Assembly: GCA_947683625.1 (NCBI GenBank)
Contig: CANTUR010001081.1
Span: 512,736-576,735 of the forward strand
Source of the DNA: Mallotus nudiflorus
Lineage: Eukaryota; Streptophyta; Magnoliopsida; Malpighiales; Euphorbiaceae
DNA: 64,000 bases
Direction of reading: 5' to 3'
The position numbers and the translations under genes are program-made. A model generated the notes under the pieces. It did no database searches, was not told the DNA's origin, and was given only the letters and a program-made list of their open reading frames with translations. Of this stretch, positions 24,548 through 36,179 are shown one piece after another. Numbering within the stretch: position 1 is the first letter of the stretch; each line of letters opens with the position of its first letter.

Positions 24548-25363
24548 TGATACGAACCCTACCTATAATAAAGATAGAACGTGCATCCAACTTTGAAATC
24601 TTACCTAAGGATCATTAAGGATAGGTTGTGTTGATGGAGCTAAACCCCTTGCTTATTAATTTGAAGCAAGATACTTTGCTATTAAAAATGAACAATCACA
24701 CAATTCTAAGTCTAACGTAGAAATTGTAATGAAAGGTAGATGTGAAACAATTCAAGTAAACTTGCAAAGTTTCAAAAGAACAAAGTTAATGTAAAACCTC
24801 ACTTAATTGATTAAAATTGTAAAAAATACATCCTAAATTCATCCATAATATATGTAGCCCTTATATAGGCATGTAAACAACCTAACCCTTAAAGGAAAAG
24901 GTTTTCTTCCTTGTTTGCAAAGATGCCTATATAGGAAAATCCTTAATTAAGGAGATTTCCTTCAAAATAGGATAACTAATGACAACTCATATTTGAAAAG
25001 TCAAAATTGATAACTCATTACAATTCATGACAACTAAGCAAAATGAAAACTCATGACAACTAAACATTGAAGCATGCCATGTCACATGCCATGTCATAAG
25101 TTGACCATTAACCGTTGACTTTGACTTATTAACTATTTGACTTTGACTTTGACTTGTTGTCTTGTTAACTTTGACTTGGAATATTCTTGAATCTTCTCAC
25201 ATCTCCTAAAATCTTCTTGAATCTTCCTTATTGACTCTAAAATAGGAAAATAACTCAAAATTTGTCCATGTCAAGCTAATTAATGTCATAATAGGAAATT
25301 AAGCTAATTAGCTTGAATTCTTCATATTCAGCTCACTTTTAATCCCTTTTAGGGTTCATATTA
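24548..25363 (-). repeat. TR-GAG1 3' LTR
   Basis: 816 bp, matched by 26,756-27,545. The copies differ by scattered substitutions and short indels, including a gap near 24,950-24,970 relative to the right copy. The PPT is immediately right of it. Confidence 0.9.
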
Positions 25364-25392
25364 TTCCCTCCCTCTTGAAGATGATTCGCCCT

Positions 25393-26538
25393 CTAATCAT
25401 AGCCAGTTTCCAGAGTTGATAAAATTGTAAATCCTCCAGGGTCAAATACAAAAACCTTTGTTGAAAGCCTCTCCTTTAAAGTAAAAATCCATAGAAGTAG
25501 CTTAAATATAACTTGAACTTGAACAAACATATAACTCTTTTCCATGAACTTATAAGGATTGTATTCTTGTTGCTTCCTTCTAAACTTGAAACATGAATAT
25601 CTCAAGTTCTTCTTAGTACAAGCGAAGATTCCATTGATTGCATTATGGACATACGAAACTTCAATAATATCAGCAAAGGGATCTTTGTATGGCATTGAAG
25701 TCTGTACAAAAAATTTCAAAACACTAGAAAAAGAAAGATTAAAGTTGTTAGCATAATCATAATGAATAACCAACTTGTTATCCTCCTCTTTCTTTTGTGC
25801 ACAAACTTCAAGATTTGCCACTTTATTAGTTAATCCTTTCACATCTTCACTAGGTTGCTCAAAACTTTGCAAGCAATCCTTATTATCTTCAATGACTTCA
25901 AAAAATTCGCTATTCTTGGATTCACACTCTATTTTGATATCCTCATACACAACCACTTTTGTTTCACACTTCTCTTTATGAATAATGCTCTCCTCCACTT
26001 TATTAATTTGATCACATAATTAATCCTCATGCTTCTTCTTATGATCACTTAACACCACTTTAGCATTAGCACCACTTTGATTATCAACCTTATTACTCCA
26101 ACTCTTTCTATTTAAAGCAAGTGAAATTACATCATTCAAAGACAAATTAAGTTGCAATTGTACCACAAATATAAGATCTTGTCTAATTTCACTCTTAAGC
26201 CCATTTATGAATCTTGAAATTTTCTGCCCTTTAAATTCACCTAAATCACTTGCAATTACAAAAAAACTTAAACGTTCTAATTTAAAATAAAATTTATTCC
26301 TAACATCACAAGGAATGAAATATCTAGACATTAATCCTTTCATTAACTCATAATTTCTAACCTCATTTACCTTCAAATCTTCCCACCATATAGCAGCACG
26401 ACCAACAAATTTATTAGAAGCAAGTTTGCACTTTTTAAAATCACTTATTTGAAGAGAATAAAATATCTCCTCCATTTGTTGCACCCATTTCAATTAAACA
26501 AAAGGATCATCCCCACCAAGAAAATAAGGCATGTCCAT
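25393..26538 (-). pseudogene. TR-GAG1 gag with novel C-terminal domain
   Basis: The start is taken at ATG 26,538-26,536 (MDMPYFLGGDDPFV), upstream of the longest open stretch. The N-terminal half is a retrotransposon gag capsid: LKWVQQMEEIFYS, CKLASNKF, AAIWWEDL, ELMKGLMSRYF, then ISRFINGLKSEIRQDL, VISLALNRKSW, KVDNQS. A linker rich in Lys/Glu (VEESIIHKEKCETKVVVYED) follows. The C-terminal half (about residues 260-380) has LVIHYDYANNF, MPYKDPFADIIEVSY, KKNLRYSCFKFRR, QEYNPYKF and KVFVFDPGG. Two stops interrupt the frame (near 26,500 and 26,019), both in the same frame as the flanking codons. The C-terminal domain also occurs in TR-GAG2. I do not recognise its function. Confidence 0.8.
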
Positions 26539-26755
26539 GCTAAAAAAAAATTAGTTTTGAAAAGATACAAAAAAAAATCCTCACAAAGCACTCCCTTATG
26601 TGTTGATACTTAAGGATGTGAATGCTCTCATATTTCACTCAAATTTTTTTTTCTTTTTTTTAAATATGAAGACTTAAAAAGAAGAAAAGAATAGATAATA
26701 CATGAAAATTAAAGGATACGTAACCAAACCTTAAAGTTTGGCTCCGATACTAAAT

Positions 26756-27545
26756 TGATACAAACCCTACCTATAATAGAGATAGAATGCGCATCCAACT
26801 TTGAAATCTTGCCCAAGGATCATTAAGGATATGTTATGTTAATGGAGCTAAACCGCTTGCTTATTAATTTGAAGCAAGATAGTTAGCTATTAAAAGATGA
26901 ACAATCATATAATTCTAAGTCTAACATAGAAATTGTAATGAAAGGTAGATGTGAAACAATTCAAGTAAACTTGCAAAGTTTCAAAAGAACAAAGTTAAGG
27001 TAAAACCTCACTTAATTGATTAAAATTGTCAAAAATACATCCTAAATTCGTTTATAATATATGTAGCCTTTATATAGGCATGTAAACAACCTAACCCTTA
27101 AAGGAAAAGGTTTTCTTCCTTATTTACAAAGATGCTTATATAGGAAAATCCTTAATTCGAAATAGAACAACTAATGACAACTCATCTTTGAAAAGTCAAA
27201 ATTGACAACTCATTACAATTCATGACAACTAAGCAAAATGACAACTCATGACAACTAAGCATTAAAGCATACCATGTCACATGCCATTTCATAAGTTGAC
27301 CATTGACCCTTGACTTTGACTTTGACTTATTGACTTGTTGACTTTGACTTGGAATATTCTTGAATCTTTTGACATCTTCTAGAATCTTCTTGAATCTTCC
27401 TTTTTGACTCCAAAATAGGAACATAACTCAAAATTTGTCCATATCAAGCTAATTAATTTCATAATAGGAAATTAAGCTAATTAGCTTGAATTCTTCATAT
27501 TCAGCTCCATTCTTGCACTTTTAATCCCTTTTAGGGTTCATATTA
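26756..27545 (-). repeat. TR-GAG1 5' LTR
   Basis: 790 bp, paired with 24,548-25,363. The PBS lies just left of it, which sets the element's orientation as right to left. The right edge is fixed by the TGTAG duplication. Confidence 0.9.
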
Positions 27546-27550
27546 TGTAG

Positions 27551-27965
27551 CATCAAAGGCGAGCAATATAAAGGTTGCAGCTAATCAAAATTGCAAGCAA
27601 TTATGGATTACAATACCAAGCCATAAAATAATGAAAGGGTTGTAGCTTATTAAAATCATCAATAAGCAATGAAAGGATGGCAACTAGTCAAAAATTGTAA
27701 ACATTTATAGACTGTAGCATTATAGGTAAGCAATGAAAAGGTTGTAGCTAATCAAAATTTGCAAGCAATTATGGATTATAGCATCAAGGCAAGCAACAGA
27801 AGAGTTGCAGTTAGTTAAAACCATCGATAAGCAATAAAAGGATTGTAACTAAATCAAATTTCATGAGGAGTTACATACTGCAGTGTCAAAGGCAGACAAT
27901 AAAAGCATTATAATCATTTAAAACTTGACAATAATTATAGATTGCAATAGTATAAAGCCTACAAC
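27551..27965 (+). repeat. element E 3' tandem repeats, second part
   Basis: This continues the array interrupted by TR-GAG1: joining 24,547 to 27,551 restores the unit word 'ggactgtagcatcaaagg'. Units become more diverged to the right. Between the array end and the PPT (27,966-28,103) there is AT-rich sequence with no feature. Confidence 0.85.
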
Positions 27966-28103
27966 ATGAAATGAAAAAAGTAACATCGTGTAATTCTGTG
28001 TTATAAACAAAAGCTCTATAACACATCAGGTAAGTATCCTAACCTTTTATTTTGAAATTGTGTCCTTATTCATTTTGATGCAATTTATCAAGCAAACAGT
28101 GAT

Positions 28104-28116
28104 AAAAGAGGGCAAT
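28104..28116 (+). promoter_or_regulatory. polypurine tract before the T1 LTR
   Basis: AAAAGAGGGCAAT directly precedes TGTAAGCACC. The same 'RGGCAA(C/T)-TG' junction is found beside the 3' LTRs of elements C and D. It marks the following LTR as a 3' LTR for upstream element E. Confidence 0.8.
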
Positions 28117-30193
28117 TGTAAGCACCAACTAAGGGATAGTCGAGTGTGGATACGATAAAGGACTCCAATGATGAAAATTTATTACACAAAGGTTTGTGGA
28201 TATTGATTTTTCAACCTCACGGCTTAATTGCATTTTTTAAGGACTTAATTGTATTGTTTTCTTTAAGGATCTAATTATAAAGTTTTATCTTTTTAGGGAT
28301 CTCTTTGTAAATTAAATGTTAAAAGATAGTTATCGATCGAAATTATGTAATTCCAATTGGAAATCTACAATTCTAATTAGAATTGCACACCTCCGACTGG
28401 CTTTCTGTATGAATTTTTCTATTTTTAAAAATTTTGAAAAAAATTAAAAAGGATAAAATAATATGGTTTTTTATCGATTAAAATAAATAATTTGAAAAAA
28501 AAAAGATAAAATAATCTGATTAATTTATCAAGTTTTTTTTTAAATAAAGTTTTGAAAATAAAATCTTTATCTTGATTTGATAATAATAAAAGGTTAGCCT
28601 CCTAGTTTATAAAACCTATACATTCTTTTTAATGGGGGGAGATATCTCTTTTCTATAAAAAAAAAAAAAGCACATAGAGAGTTTTTTTTTACATAATGTT
28701 CTTACAAAAAATCAATTAAGCCTAGGAAATAAAATCAAAGTTTGTAAATCCTATTCCAAAACACGGTGAATCAATAGTCTCTGAGGAGCTAATCAATACA
28801 GCATCCACATCACATCTCCTTCTTCTTTTATTTCTTTATTTTATTTTATTTTTACTATTTTTTATTTTTTTTCATTTTTTTTGAATTTTCTAATTATTGT
28901 TTTGTTTTCTATGTTTACTTTTTTCTTTATCTATGATGAAAATCTGGTGGAGAGGTGATTGAACTGAAATAAATTCTTGAAGATCTGTAGAATGCCATGA
29001 TTTAAGTCATGTAGCCATTTTACATAGATTTTAGATTTTATTATTATTCTGTATTTTTATGTTCTTCTGTATTTTTTTTAGTGTTGTTTATGGTATTTGC
29101 ATTATGTATTTGGTTTATGGGCTGTATTAATTAAATTTAGTTTTATTGTACATAGGTTGTAATAACATCAATAGTGGGAAATAATGAAACCATTTAATTT
29201 TCTGCACTTTAAAACTTATTAGTAAATTAGGTTCAATTTGGTAAAATCCAAATAAAACCAATGGTGGCAGTAGATAATTTAGGTTGCATGTAAATAAAAC
29301 TAGGGTTAGAAATCACAATATGTATGTTTTTTCTTCATTATTTGTTTTAATTTCTTGTTTTGGCTTGTTTGTTTGTTTTTTATTTGTTTTGGACCCCAAG
29401 CCCACGTTAGGCTCTAATTCATTAATCAATAGTCTAATCCTAAATTGGTTTTAGGTTTAATTAATTTTAAAAAGCAATTAGGCCCATTTAAGTTAATAGA
29501 TTTAGGCTCACCATTAGTTTAATTAAAATTAACTTAGACTTAGTTCAGTCTATTAATTTAGCATTTTTAAATAAATAGATGTAGGATCACTTCATTTAAT
29601 TTAAAATTAATTAGAATTGGGCCCATTAATATCATTCAAGTCATTTCCATGAAATCAAATAGATTTAGGCCCATTTTTCTTTAGACTTAAAATAGGTAGA
29701 CTTAGGCTCATTGAATAAATAAAATATAGGCCCACCTTTTGGTTTCCAACTCACTTGCAAATAAAAAATGTAGACATACTTCACCGTAATAAAATTTAAG
29801 TAAATCAAACAAATTTAGGGACGTTGTGGTCTATGTGAATGCATTATTTGTGTGCTCTTTCATGACTAGTTGTCTTGGAGTTAGATTTTTGCTAAATTAG
29901 GATTTAAATGAAATTGCATGTAAATAGGAAATAATTTAGTAATTAATAAACTAATTCTAAATGAACATAAGAGTAAGAGAAGTTGGTATTCTATATCCAA
30001 AGTCTCCTAGTTGTGGTGCTAACTTTCTTTTAAAAAATCAAGTTACCACCATCTCCAATTTGTTCCAGTTATTGGCGACTCCTCATCTCCACGCTATGTC
30101 TTTGTGATATAGTAGTGTGTTCTCTAAATCCCTGAGCTCAAACAATGTTATGATTGCTAAAATCTTGGATGGGCACTAACCCTACCATCTATA
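28117..30193 (+). mobile_element. T1-type LTR shared by elements E and F (2.08 kb)
   Basis: It starts TGTAAGCACC after a PPT and ends ATCTATA one base before a PBS, so it has the 3' context of one element and the 5' context of another. It is homologous along its length to 6,281-8,614, 54,398-56,556 and 59,167-61,308. TATA-like 'tttataaaa' lies at about 28,607-28,616. Runs of 'ggcccatt' and 'tttaggctca' words at 29,400-29,730 are shared with the other copies. Confidence 0.88.
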
Positions 30194-30194
30194 G

Positions 30195-30212
30195 TGGTGA
30201 CTCCAGTGGGGA
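30195..30212 (+). promoter_or_regulatory. primer binding site of element F
   Basis: TGGTGACTCCAGTGGGGA, one base after the LTR end. The matching site in element C is TGGCAACTCCATTAGGGA. The TGGCGACTCC...GGGGA form is the PBS I associate with Ogre/Tat elements (reported as tRNA-Arg-primed), distinct from the copia Met PBS. The tRNA identity was not checked. Confidence 0.8.
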
Positions 30213-31159
30213 TAAGAGATGCTGATTCTACTTGTGTTCTTCAGAATAATTTTATTAATTATTATTTTATTCTTGCATTCATTATGTACGTCCCTATAAA
30301 CTGATGGTGTTGGTTTATGGTTCCATGATTCCACTAGCTTCATGGGATTGTAGATTGGCTAACCATTACTCTTAGACTTAATTCAGTTCAAGAGAGACTA
30401 CATGGCGATCTAACCAGAGTTTGTGATCGAAGTCTTAAATGAGGGTAGTCTTCTCTCGAGTTTACAAAGGATGTCGAGCCCCTTTGACTATGGCCAATAA
30501 CTCAAGTCTTAAAGAAGGGCAGCTTGCTAAGGGAACCTTGACTTTTCCACCAAACTCAGCTCATGTAGTGACCTAGAAACTTCCTCTAGGATTTACCTAA
30601 ATTATTTATGTTTATTGGCATAAGGTATTTCTATCTATAAAGGCCTAAGCCTATACCTTTTGAAGCCCATTTGGGTTAATAAAGATTGGGCTAATCTTTT
30701 ATACCTAAAAATGTTGTTTTTATAATTCACTATTTTGAGAGATTTGGCATGTGCATCATTTTTTGATGTCCCTATTGATATTAAGGCCAAGACAAAAAAT
30801 CCTAGAAAAAGAGACTCACTAATAAATTCATGTGTGAGAGAAATAAGGTTGGAAGGATGTATATTCTACACTTGACTTGTTACTTATCTACCTAACTTGA
30901 CCTACTACTTATTGTATAGCACATGCATCATGCATACATGCATCATATATAGTTCATGCATTATACTAACACTTTATTTTTTAGCCATCATAGATTCATT
31001 TAGGTCTTCCTACGCTTGGAAATGAAGTAGTGGTATATTAGTAAGAAATTATTTGAGTCCAAAATCAATAGCTAAAGAGATCCTTTCAAGATTAGAAAAG
31101 AGCCCTATCAACTCATTTTACCTAGAAGCTACACCAACACCAGTAAGTCAACAAAAGAG
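30213..31159 (+). other. leader of element F
   Basis: Non-coding and homologous to the element C leader (53,469-54,378, minus strand): shared words include 'ttggtttatggtt', 'ccattagctt(c/t)atggg' and the 'atgcatgcat...tatgcat' cluster at about 30,905-30,965. No ORF is supported. Confidence 0.7.
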
Positions 31160-32830
31160 ATGGAATAACAATAGGGAGGAAATTAGACCTTAAAGGATAT
31201 TAAGGGAACTTTGATGGACAACATGAGAGCAATGATGCAAGATGAACTGAACAAACCTTAGTCAGATTAATGCAACCTCCTGCAGCTACTCATACTACTG
31301 TTATACCACATACTACTGTTGTTCCACCTGTTGTGGATGATCAACTTGCTAACAATGACAATGCTAAGGAACCACCACTAAATGCTACTAGGAATTTACT
31401 TCATATGGAGATGAAATTTGAGGATGTTGAAAACTATATAGTAGAGAAAGTGAAGAAAAATTCACTTGAGTTAGTTTAGGAACTTGAGTCCAAGCAAATG
31501 TAAGCACTGACTTAGAAAATGTCTAAGATGGAAGAGCTAATAGAAAGGAAAGGCATAGGTTAATCATTCGACTTTGATGATATACTGTGCATGGAAAGTG
31601 TTAAGTTTCCTAGCAAGTTCAAAATGTCTCAACTACAAAAGTTTAATGGTTTTAGAGATATAAGGATTCATCTTAGCCAATATACAATAACAATGAGCAC
31701 CATAAAAACTCCATTATCTATAGTTATAAAGTTTTTTGTACTTTCCTTGGAGGGTATTGCTATGAACTAGTATCATGGATTAGAAAAGTCTATTAAAGTT
31801 GACTAGAGGGAACTATGCACTACTTTCCTAAAATAGTATGATCATAACACTAAGTTTGAAGTGTCCATTCGAGATTTGGAATTGACTAAACAAAAGCCAA
31901 ATGAATCATACTCTAATTTTCTCACTAGATTCATGAACAAGGTAGGATTAATGAAAAATAAGTTGGCTAAAAAGGATTAAGTTAGGATGATTGTCTGTAA
32001 TATGTTTCCTAATTTAGCTGAAAGGTTGTAAATGATGAACCCTAAATCCTTTGTAGAACTCTATGATGATGGATTGAAATATGAGGAGATGGAGAATGAA
32101 AAGAAGAAAAGCTATAAAACCACTGGAGTAAGAAACTACCCAACTGGCGGCACTTAGTAAGGAAACACTAGTCAAGCTATGGAAGTGCATATTGTCCAAC
32201 AACCAAGGAGATTCTTAAATTTTAACCAACCTTTGTCAAAATTTTTAGAGCACCTAATGCAAAAGGGCTTACTTTAGTCTTTACCTAATCAAACCTACCA
32301 AACACAAACACCCAAGGCTATAACTTAAACAAGCACTACAAATCCACCAAAACCTCTAACACTCTATAAATAATTGCATCCACCACAAACATGAAATCCA
32401 AAACCTTATAAACTCTGGAAAAATCATAAACCCTAAAAACTTGAGCACTAGAAATAATCCTTTCCCAAACTACCAAAATGTACCTCCCTCAAAAATCGCC
32501 TTGATTAACTCAGGAGTAAGTGAGGAAGAAGTGCTAAGCTCTTTTAAGAACCTAGACCTTAAAACTAATGAGAAATCTCTTAATGCCCCCATAAAGATGT
32601 TGAAAGAGTAGAAGATTTTTTAAGACAGCCCTTAGGCAAGTTTCACTACAAGGTGTTTTACACTAAACCACCTTCTTTTGACATACCTTTAAGTCAATTA
32701 TGCCTACAGGATGGGGTGATAAGTTTGATGATGAGAAGTTGCTAGACAAGAAAGAAACATGCATAGTTGAGGTACTAAAAGATAAAATCATAGAGATAGT
32801 TGGTGAGAAGATGTAAGAATAGCCACAATG
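31160..32830 (+). pseudogene. element F gag (Tat/Ogre type), decayed
   Basis: The start is taken at ATG 31,160, matching the element C gag start. The second codon onward aligns with C's MEQQEGGNWTLEDVKG, but three codons are stops (CAA to TAA, GAG to TAG, TGG to TAG). Open segments include the Pro/Thr-rich stretch at 31,270-31,479 and EMKFEDVENYIVEKVKKNS. The capsid core at about 31,760-32,110 gives LEKSIKVD, VSIRDLELTKQKPNES, FLTRFMNKVGLMKNKLAKKD and FPNLAERL. Further on are SFDIPLSQLCLQDGVIS-like residues near 32,676-32,720. It is homologous throughout to C gag and non-functional. Confidence 0.8.
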
Positions 32831-32899
32831 TCATCCACTCGAAGGACAACCACTATAAGACTTAGCATCCCTAGCATTTAGAATTCAAAATAATTTTCT

Positions 32900-33145
32900 T
32901 ATTGTCTTCTTTGAATAACATTTTAGTTTCTTTAGAACTTTTGTTTTATTGATCGATGATATAAATTCTAATTATGTTTACTTATATAATGTGCATCTTG
33001 ATGGTACTATGCATTATGATATCGATTGAATCTGCATGTTTGACATAAATTTGATCCAATTAGATTCATTTAGCATGGGCACAAATGAAAATTCAAAGAA
33101 CACGTAGATATCATATGATTTAACTTCTGAAGATAGGACATTTAA
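32900..33145 (+). pseudogene. element F pre-RT linker (protease deleted)
   Basis: The frame reads INSNYVYLYNVHLDGTMHYD, FDINLIQLDSFSMGTNEN and ISYDLTSED. It parallels the element C segment at 50,432-50,240 (DINSSFAYFCDVDFDGLMHF, NFNSIQLYSLNMSTNDQ, ISHDLTPKE). In F this linker lies within about 150 bp of the gag-end sequence, so the protease present in C is missing. Downstream, RT is also absent. Confidence 0.65.
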
Positions 33146-33662
33146 AGGAAAATAAAAAGATTGGTAAAAAGAAAAGTGAGAAGAGAAAGAAAAAAGGACA
33201 AATCATAAAAGGACAAAATTAAAGAAATAAAAATGAGAGGAAAATATTTAGTCAGAAAATCTAAAAGGACATAGGAGTTGTATTATGTGATATAATGAAT
33301 GTACTCATTTTTCCCTAGTGAATGAATGTAATTGAATTTAAGGTTTTTTGTTCAAAAATTATGTATTCATTTTATTATATTGCATAAGTATCCAAATGGA
33401 AAGATAATATATAATGAAAGCTAAAATCAAAGATGTGATATCACTATTTTAGTTATGTTTTCTCTTTTTGCCACCCCTTTTGTAATTTTGTTTATAAGTC
33501 TAGTGTCCTATTGTATCTAAAGAATTTAGGTCATCACTGTGAGTGACTATCAGTTTTATTGTGGTTTTTTTATTACTTTGTTAGACAGTGTACTAGGTCT
33601 TTCCATTTTCGAGGGACATGACAACTTTATCGAATAGGGACAAATGATTAGTCTTGGGGGGA
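33146..33662 (+). other. element F tail, no coding recognised
   Basis: An A/G-rich stretch (33,146-33,260) is followed by AT-rich sequence without domain likeness. It ends GGGGGGA at the left terminus of the element D LTR. The last five bases, GGGGA, would be D's target duplication, but the partner lies outside the window. Confidence 0.45.
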
Positions 33663-35358
33663 TGCGACGCTTTTGATTTTGTGGAGTCACCACCCGATTT
33701 TTAAAAAATTAGGAAAAGAAAGGGACAACATCGGGTCACTTAATGAGTATTGTCCCTAGTAGAGATTTCTAGGTTTAAGGGATCACATATACTTTTTGAC
33801 TATTTCTCATTAAATGATATTCGATGTATTGCTACTGTAACACCCTAGTTTCTGTAATGAAAATTTATATAGAATTAACACAATACATCAGATAGTATAA
33901 GATAATAAAGCTAAAAATTTATTTATTACATTACTTTCTTGATAAAAGACATATGACAAGGAAAATATTATGGAAAAGTAAATCTAATATGGTTGATCTG
34001 CGAGGATAACACGATCATTTACATAGCTTGCTTGATGAATGATAGGATGATCATGCTTGCAGTGATTATTTATACTATGATAATGAATGATGATAATATA
34101 AAGGATGCATGAGGTCATCATTGGACCGAGAGCGTGATGACTCTATTCCAGGACATGAACTTTTTCACATTATTCATTTTTACGATGTGATTTCATGATT
34201 TCAGAAGTAGAGCATGCATAATAATTATGTGAAATGAGCATAATAAAGCATATATTATTCACATAGCATGCAAGATTACCAATCTCATCACACAAGAACA
34301 ATAGTATTCCTAAATGCTAAAAATAGTAAAATAAAATGCAATATGGTAAAAAAATATGCTAAAATAATTGTGCGATTCTCTGACTCAACTAAGCTTGTGT
34401 GAGCTTCAAATCTTTAGCTTTGAGAGATTATCAAGTTTTCATCATCGAGAGGTTCAAAATGACAATAGAGTGATGTTAGATTGTATACCTTTAAAGCATT
34501 CTTTGACAAAGATGAGGCTACGTTTGGTGGAAAAAGGGATGTAGCAACCCAATGGAAAGGCTTTGGGAGATTAAAAACTATACGAAAGGGATTTCCTGCG
34601 CCTTCAATCGGACTAACTTTTGAGTGTGTGTGTCTTCACTTGCTCCCCCCTCCAAAATGGGGTGTATGGGTCTATTTAAAGGAAAAAATGTGTAGAATGG
34701 GGTGGTGTAGGTGTGGTCATGTGTGTATAAGGGGATTTTTTAATGTGGCCACACCAATTGCACATGGTCACGCATATGTGCATTTTCATGCACACTTCGA
34801 CTCTTTACAAGCTCTTCTCGAGTTCTATGCAAACTATTCTAAGGTTGGTTCCTAGGGTTTTTAGGCCTTCTAGACATGTTTTAGGAGTCTATTTTGCCAA
34901 ATTTGGCCTCAAATTTAGCACATGACACCTAGGGGTGTTTACGCGTTCTTATAAGCGATACACACTGATACTTAGGTTGTATTGGACCATTCCAAAACTA
35001 CTTCTAGAGGTTTTGAAACCCTTCAGACATGTTTCTAAAGTCTTTTTTATCAAAATTAATTTCTATTTTTTAAAAAAGCTGGGTCCTGATTTAATGGAAT
35101 ATGCACCAACCCAATGAGCTCAGTATTCTGAGAAGAGTTTTCTTAAAAAAAAACCTCTCTTTGTTATGATAATTCATATTTTGCAAGGTCAGAGCATAAC
35201 TTAATGGCTCAGTGATTGATTTTACACATTGGTGGGGTCAGTTAAGTGTTTTAAGGTTGTACACTTCAAAGATGTTATAAACGAGCAAACTCTAGTCATC
35301 TCGGGGATTCATTTCATCATTTAACCTTTTTTAGGATAGTTAAATTTGAGGTATGACA
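33663..35358 (-). mobile_element. 3' LTR of element D (Tat-type family T2, 1.7 kb)
   Basis: On the minus strand it begins TGTCATACCTCAAATTT (35,358), a common start for plant Tat-type LTRs. It ends GGTGGTGACTCC...AAAAGCGTCGCA (33,663). A PPT lies just right of 35,358. A second TG...CA candidate start at 33,836 (TGTAACACCC) was considered, but the 33,663 end better fits the family's U5. Frames in 34,481-35,117 are open by chance; no domain. Confidence 0.72.
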
Positions 35359-35372
35359 GTTGCCCTTTGCTT
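35359..35372 (-). promoter_or_regulatory. polypurine tract of element D
   Basis: On the minus strand AAGCAAAGGGCAAC directly precedes TGTCATACC. It parallels the PPTs of element E (AAAAGAGGGCAAT) and element C (GACAAAGGTAGGCAAC). Confidence 0.75.
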
Positions 35373-35589
35373 CACGTGTGTTGTATAGCCACCTATCACT
35401 AATGTCGATACATGTAAAGAAAAATGCAAAGATGCAAAAAATGTTTTAGTAGAGAAAGAGGTATTTACATGTGGGTTGTCTCTAAACATCTCGTTAAGAT
35501 TTAACTGTTATTTTTGTGTTTTGTTTATTGCTATTGTTCTATGACTTGGTCATCATGCAGGTGCTATTTTGGGACATATACAAGCCTAT

Positions 35590-36175
35590 GATTGATGCAA
35601 AGTATAGAGTGCATATGCAACTATAACCTTTTTAGGTATCACATAAATAAAGATGCTACTAAGCAAAATGTGGATGTGACTATAACCTTTTTAGGTGTCA
35701 CACAAATGAACATGTAACTATAACCTTCTTAGGTGTCACACGAATGAACATGCAACTATAACTTTCTTAGGTGTCATGCGAATGAACATGCAACTATAAT
35801 CTTCTTAAGTGTCACATGAATGAACATATGACTATAACCTTTCTAGGTGTCATGTGAATGAACATGTGACTATAACCTTTCTAGGTGTTATGCAAATGAA
35901 CATGCAACTATATGCTTCTTAGGTGTCACACGAATGAACATACAACCATAACCTTCTTAGGTGTCATGTAAATGAACATGTGATTATATCCTTCTTAGGT
36001 GTCAGTCAAATGAACATGTAATTATAACCTTCTTAGGTATCATGCAAATGAACATGCGACTATAACCTTCTTAGGTGTCATGCAAATGAACATGCGACTA
36101 TAACCTTCTTAGGTGTCATGCAAATGAACATACGACTATAACCTTCTTAGGTGTCACACGAATGAGGATGATACT
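35590..36175 (-). repeat. element D tandem array 1 (about 39-bp unit)
   Basis: About 14 contiguous units built on 'gcgactataaccttcttagg' and 'tgtcatgcaaatgaacat'. Homogeneity is highest around 36,040-36,130. Each unit holds the self-complementary core ACCT...AGGT. It lies between the PPT/LTR and the antisense ORF. Confidence 0.92.
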
Positions 36176-36179
36176 AAGA

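Larger units (their letters stand above)
24548..27545 (-). mobile_element. TR-GAG1: gag-only LTR retrotransposon (3.0 kb)
   Basis: Direct LTRs lie at 24,548-25,363 and 26,756-27,545, with 5-bp duplications TGTAG at 24,543-24,547 and 27,546-27,550. On the minus strand the LTR begins TAATATGAACCC and ends GGTAGGGTT(C/T)GTATCA, i.e. TA...CA instead of TG...CA. The PBS is TTTAGTATCGGAGCCAA (26,738-26,754, minus strand). The PPT is AAGAGGGAGGGA (25,364-25,375, minus strand). The interior holds only a gag-like ORF with an extra C-terminal domain; there is no protease, RT or integrase. It must rely on another element's enzymes. LTR TATA boxes (CCTATATAA on the minus strand) lie near 24,860-24,868 and 27,068-27,076. 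Confidence 0.9.

Noticed and set aside
25393..25998. Longest open frame in the window (201 codons) as a host gene
   Set aside because: It lies between two LTRs, is in frame with gag, and has a homologue at the same place in TR-GAG2. It belongs to the retroelement.
34481..35117. 124-codon and two 60-codon plus-strand frames
   Set aside because: They lie in the D LTR, on the opposite strand to the element, with no recognisable motif.
33836..35358. LTR starting at TGTAACACCC (33,836) in place of 33,663
   Set aside because: Flanking 5-mers (GCTAC, GTTGC) do not match, and the sequence to 33,663 has the ...GTGACTCC...GTCGCA end typical of this LTR type.
35590..36175. CRISPR-like or coding tandem repeat
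   Set aside because: Head-to-tail 39-bp units with no spacers, and stops in all frames I checked. It is a minisatellite in the element's 3' region.
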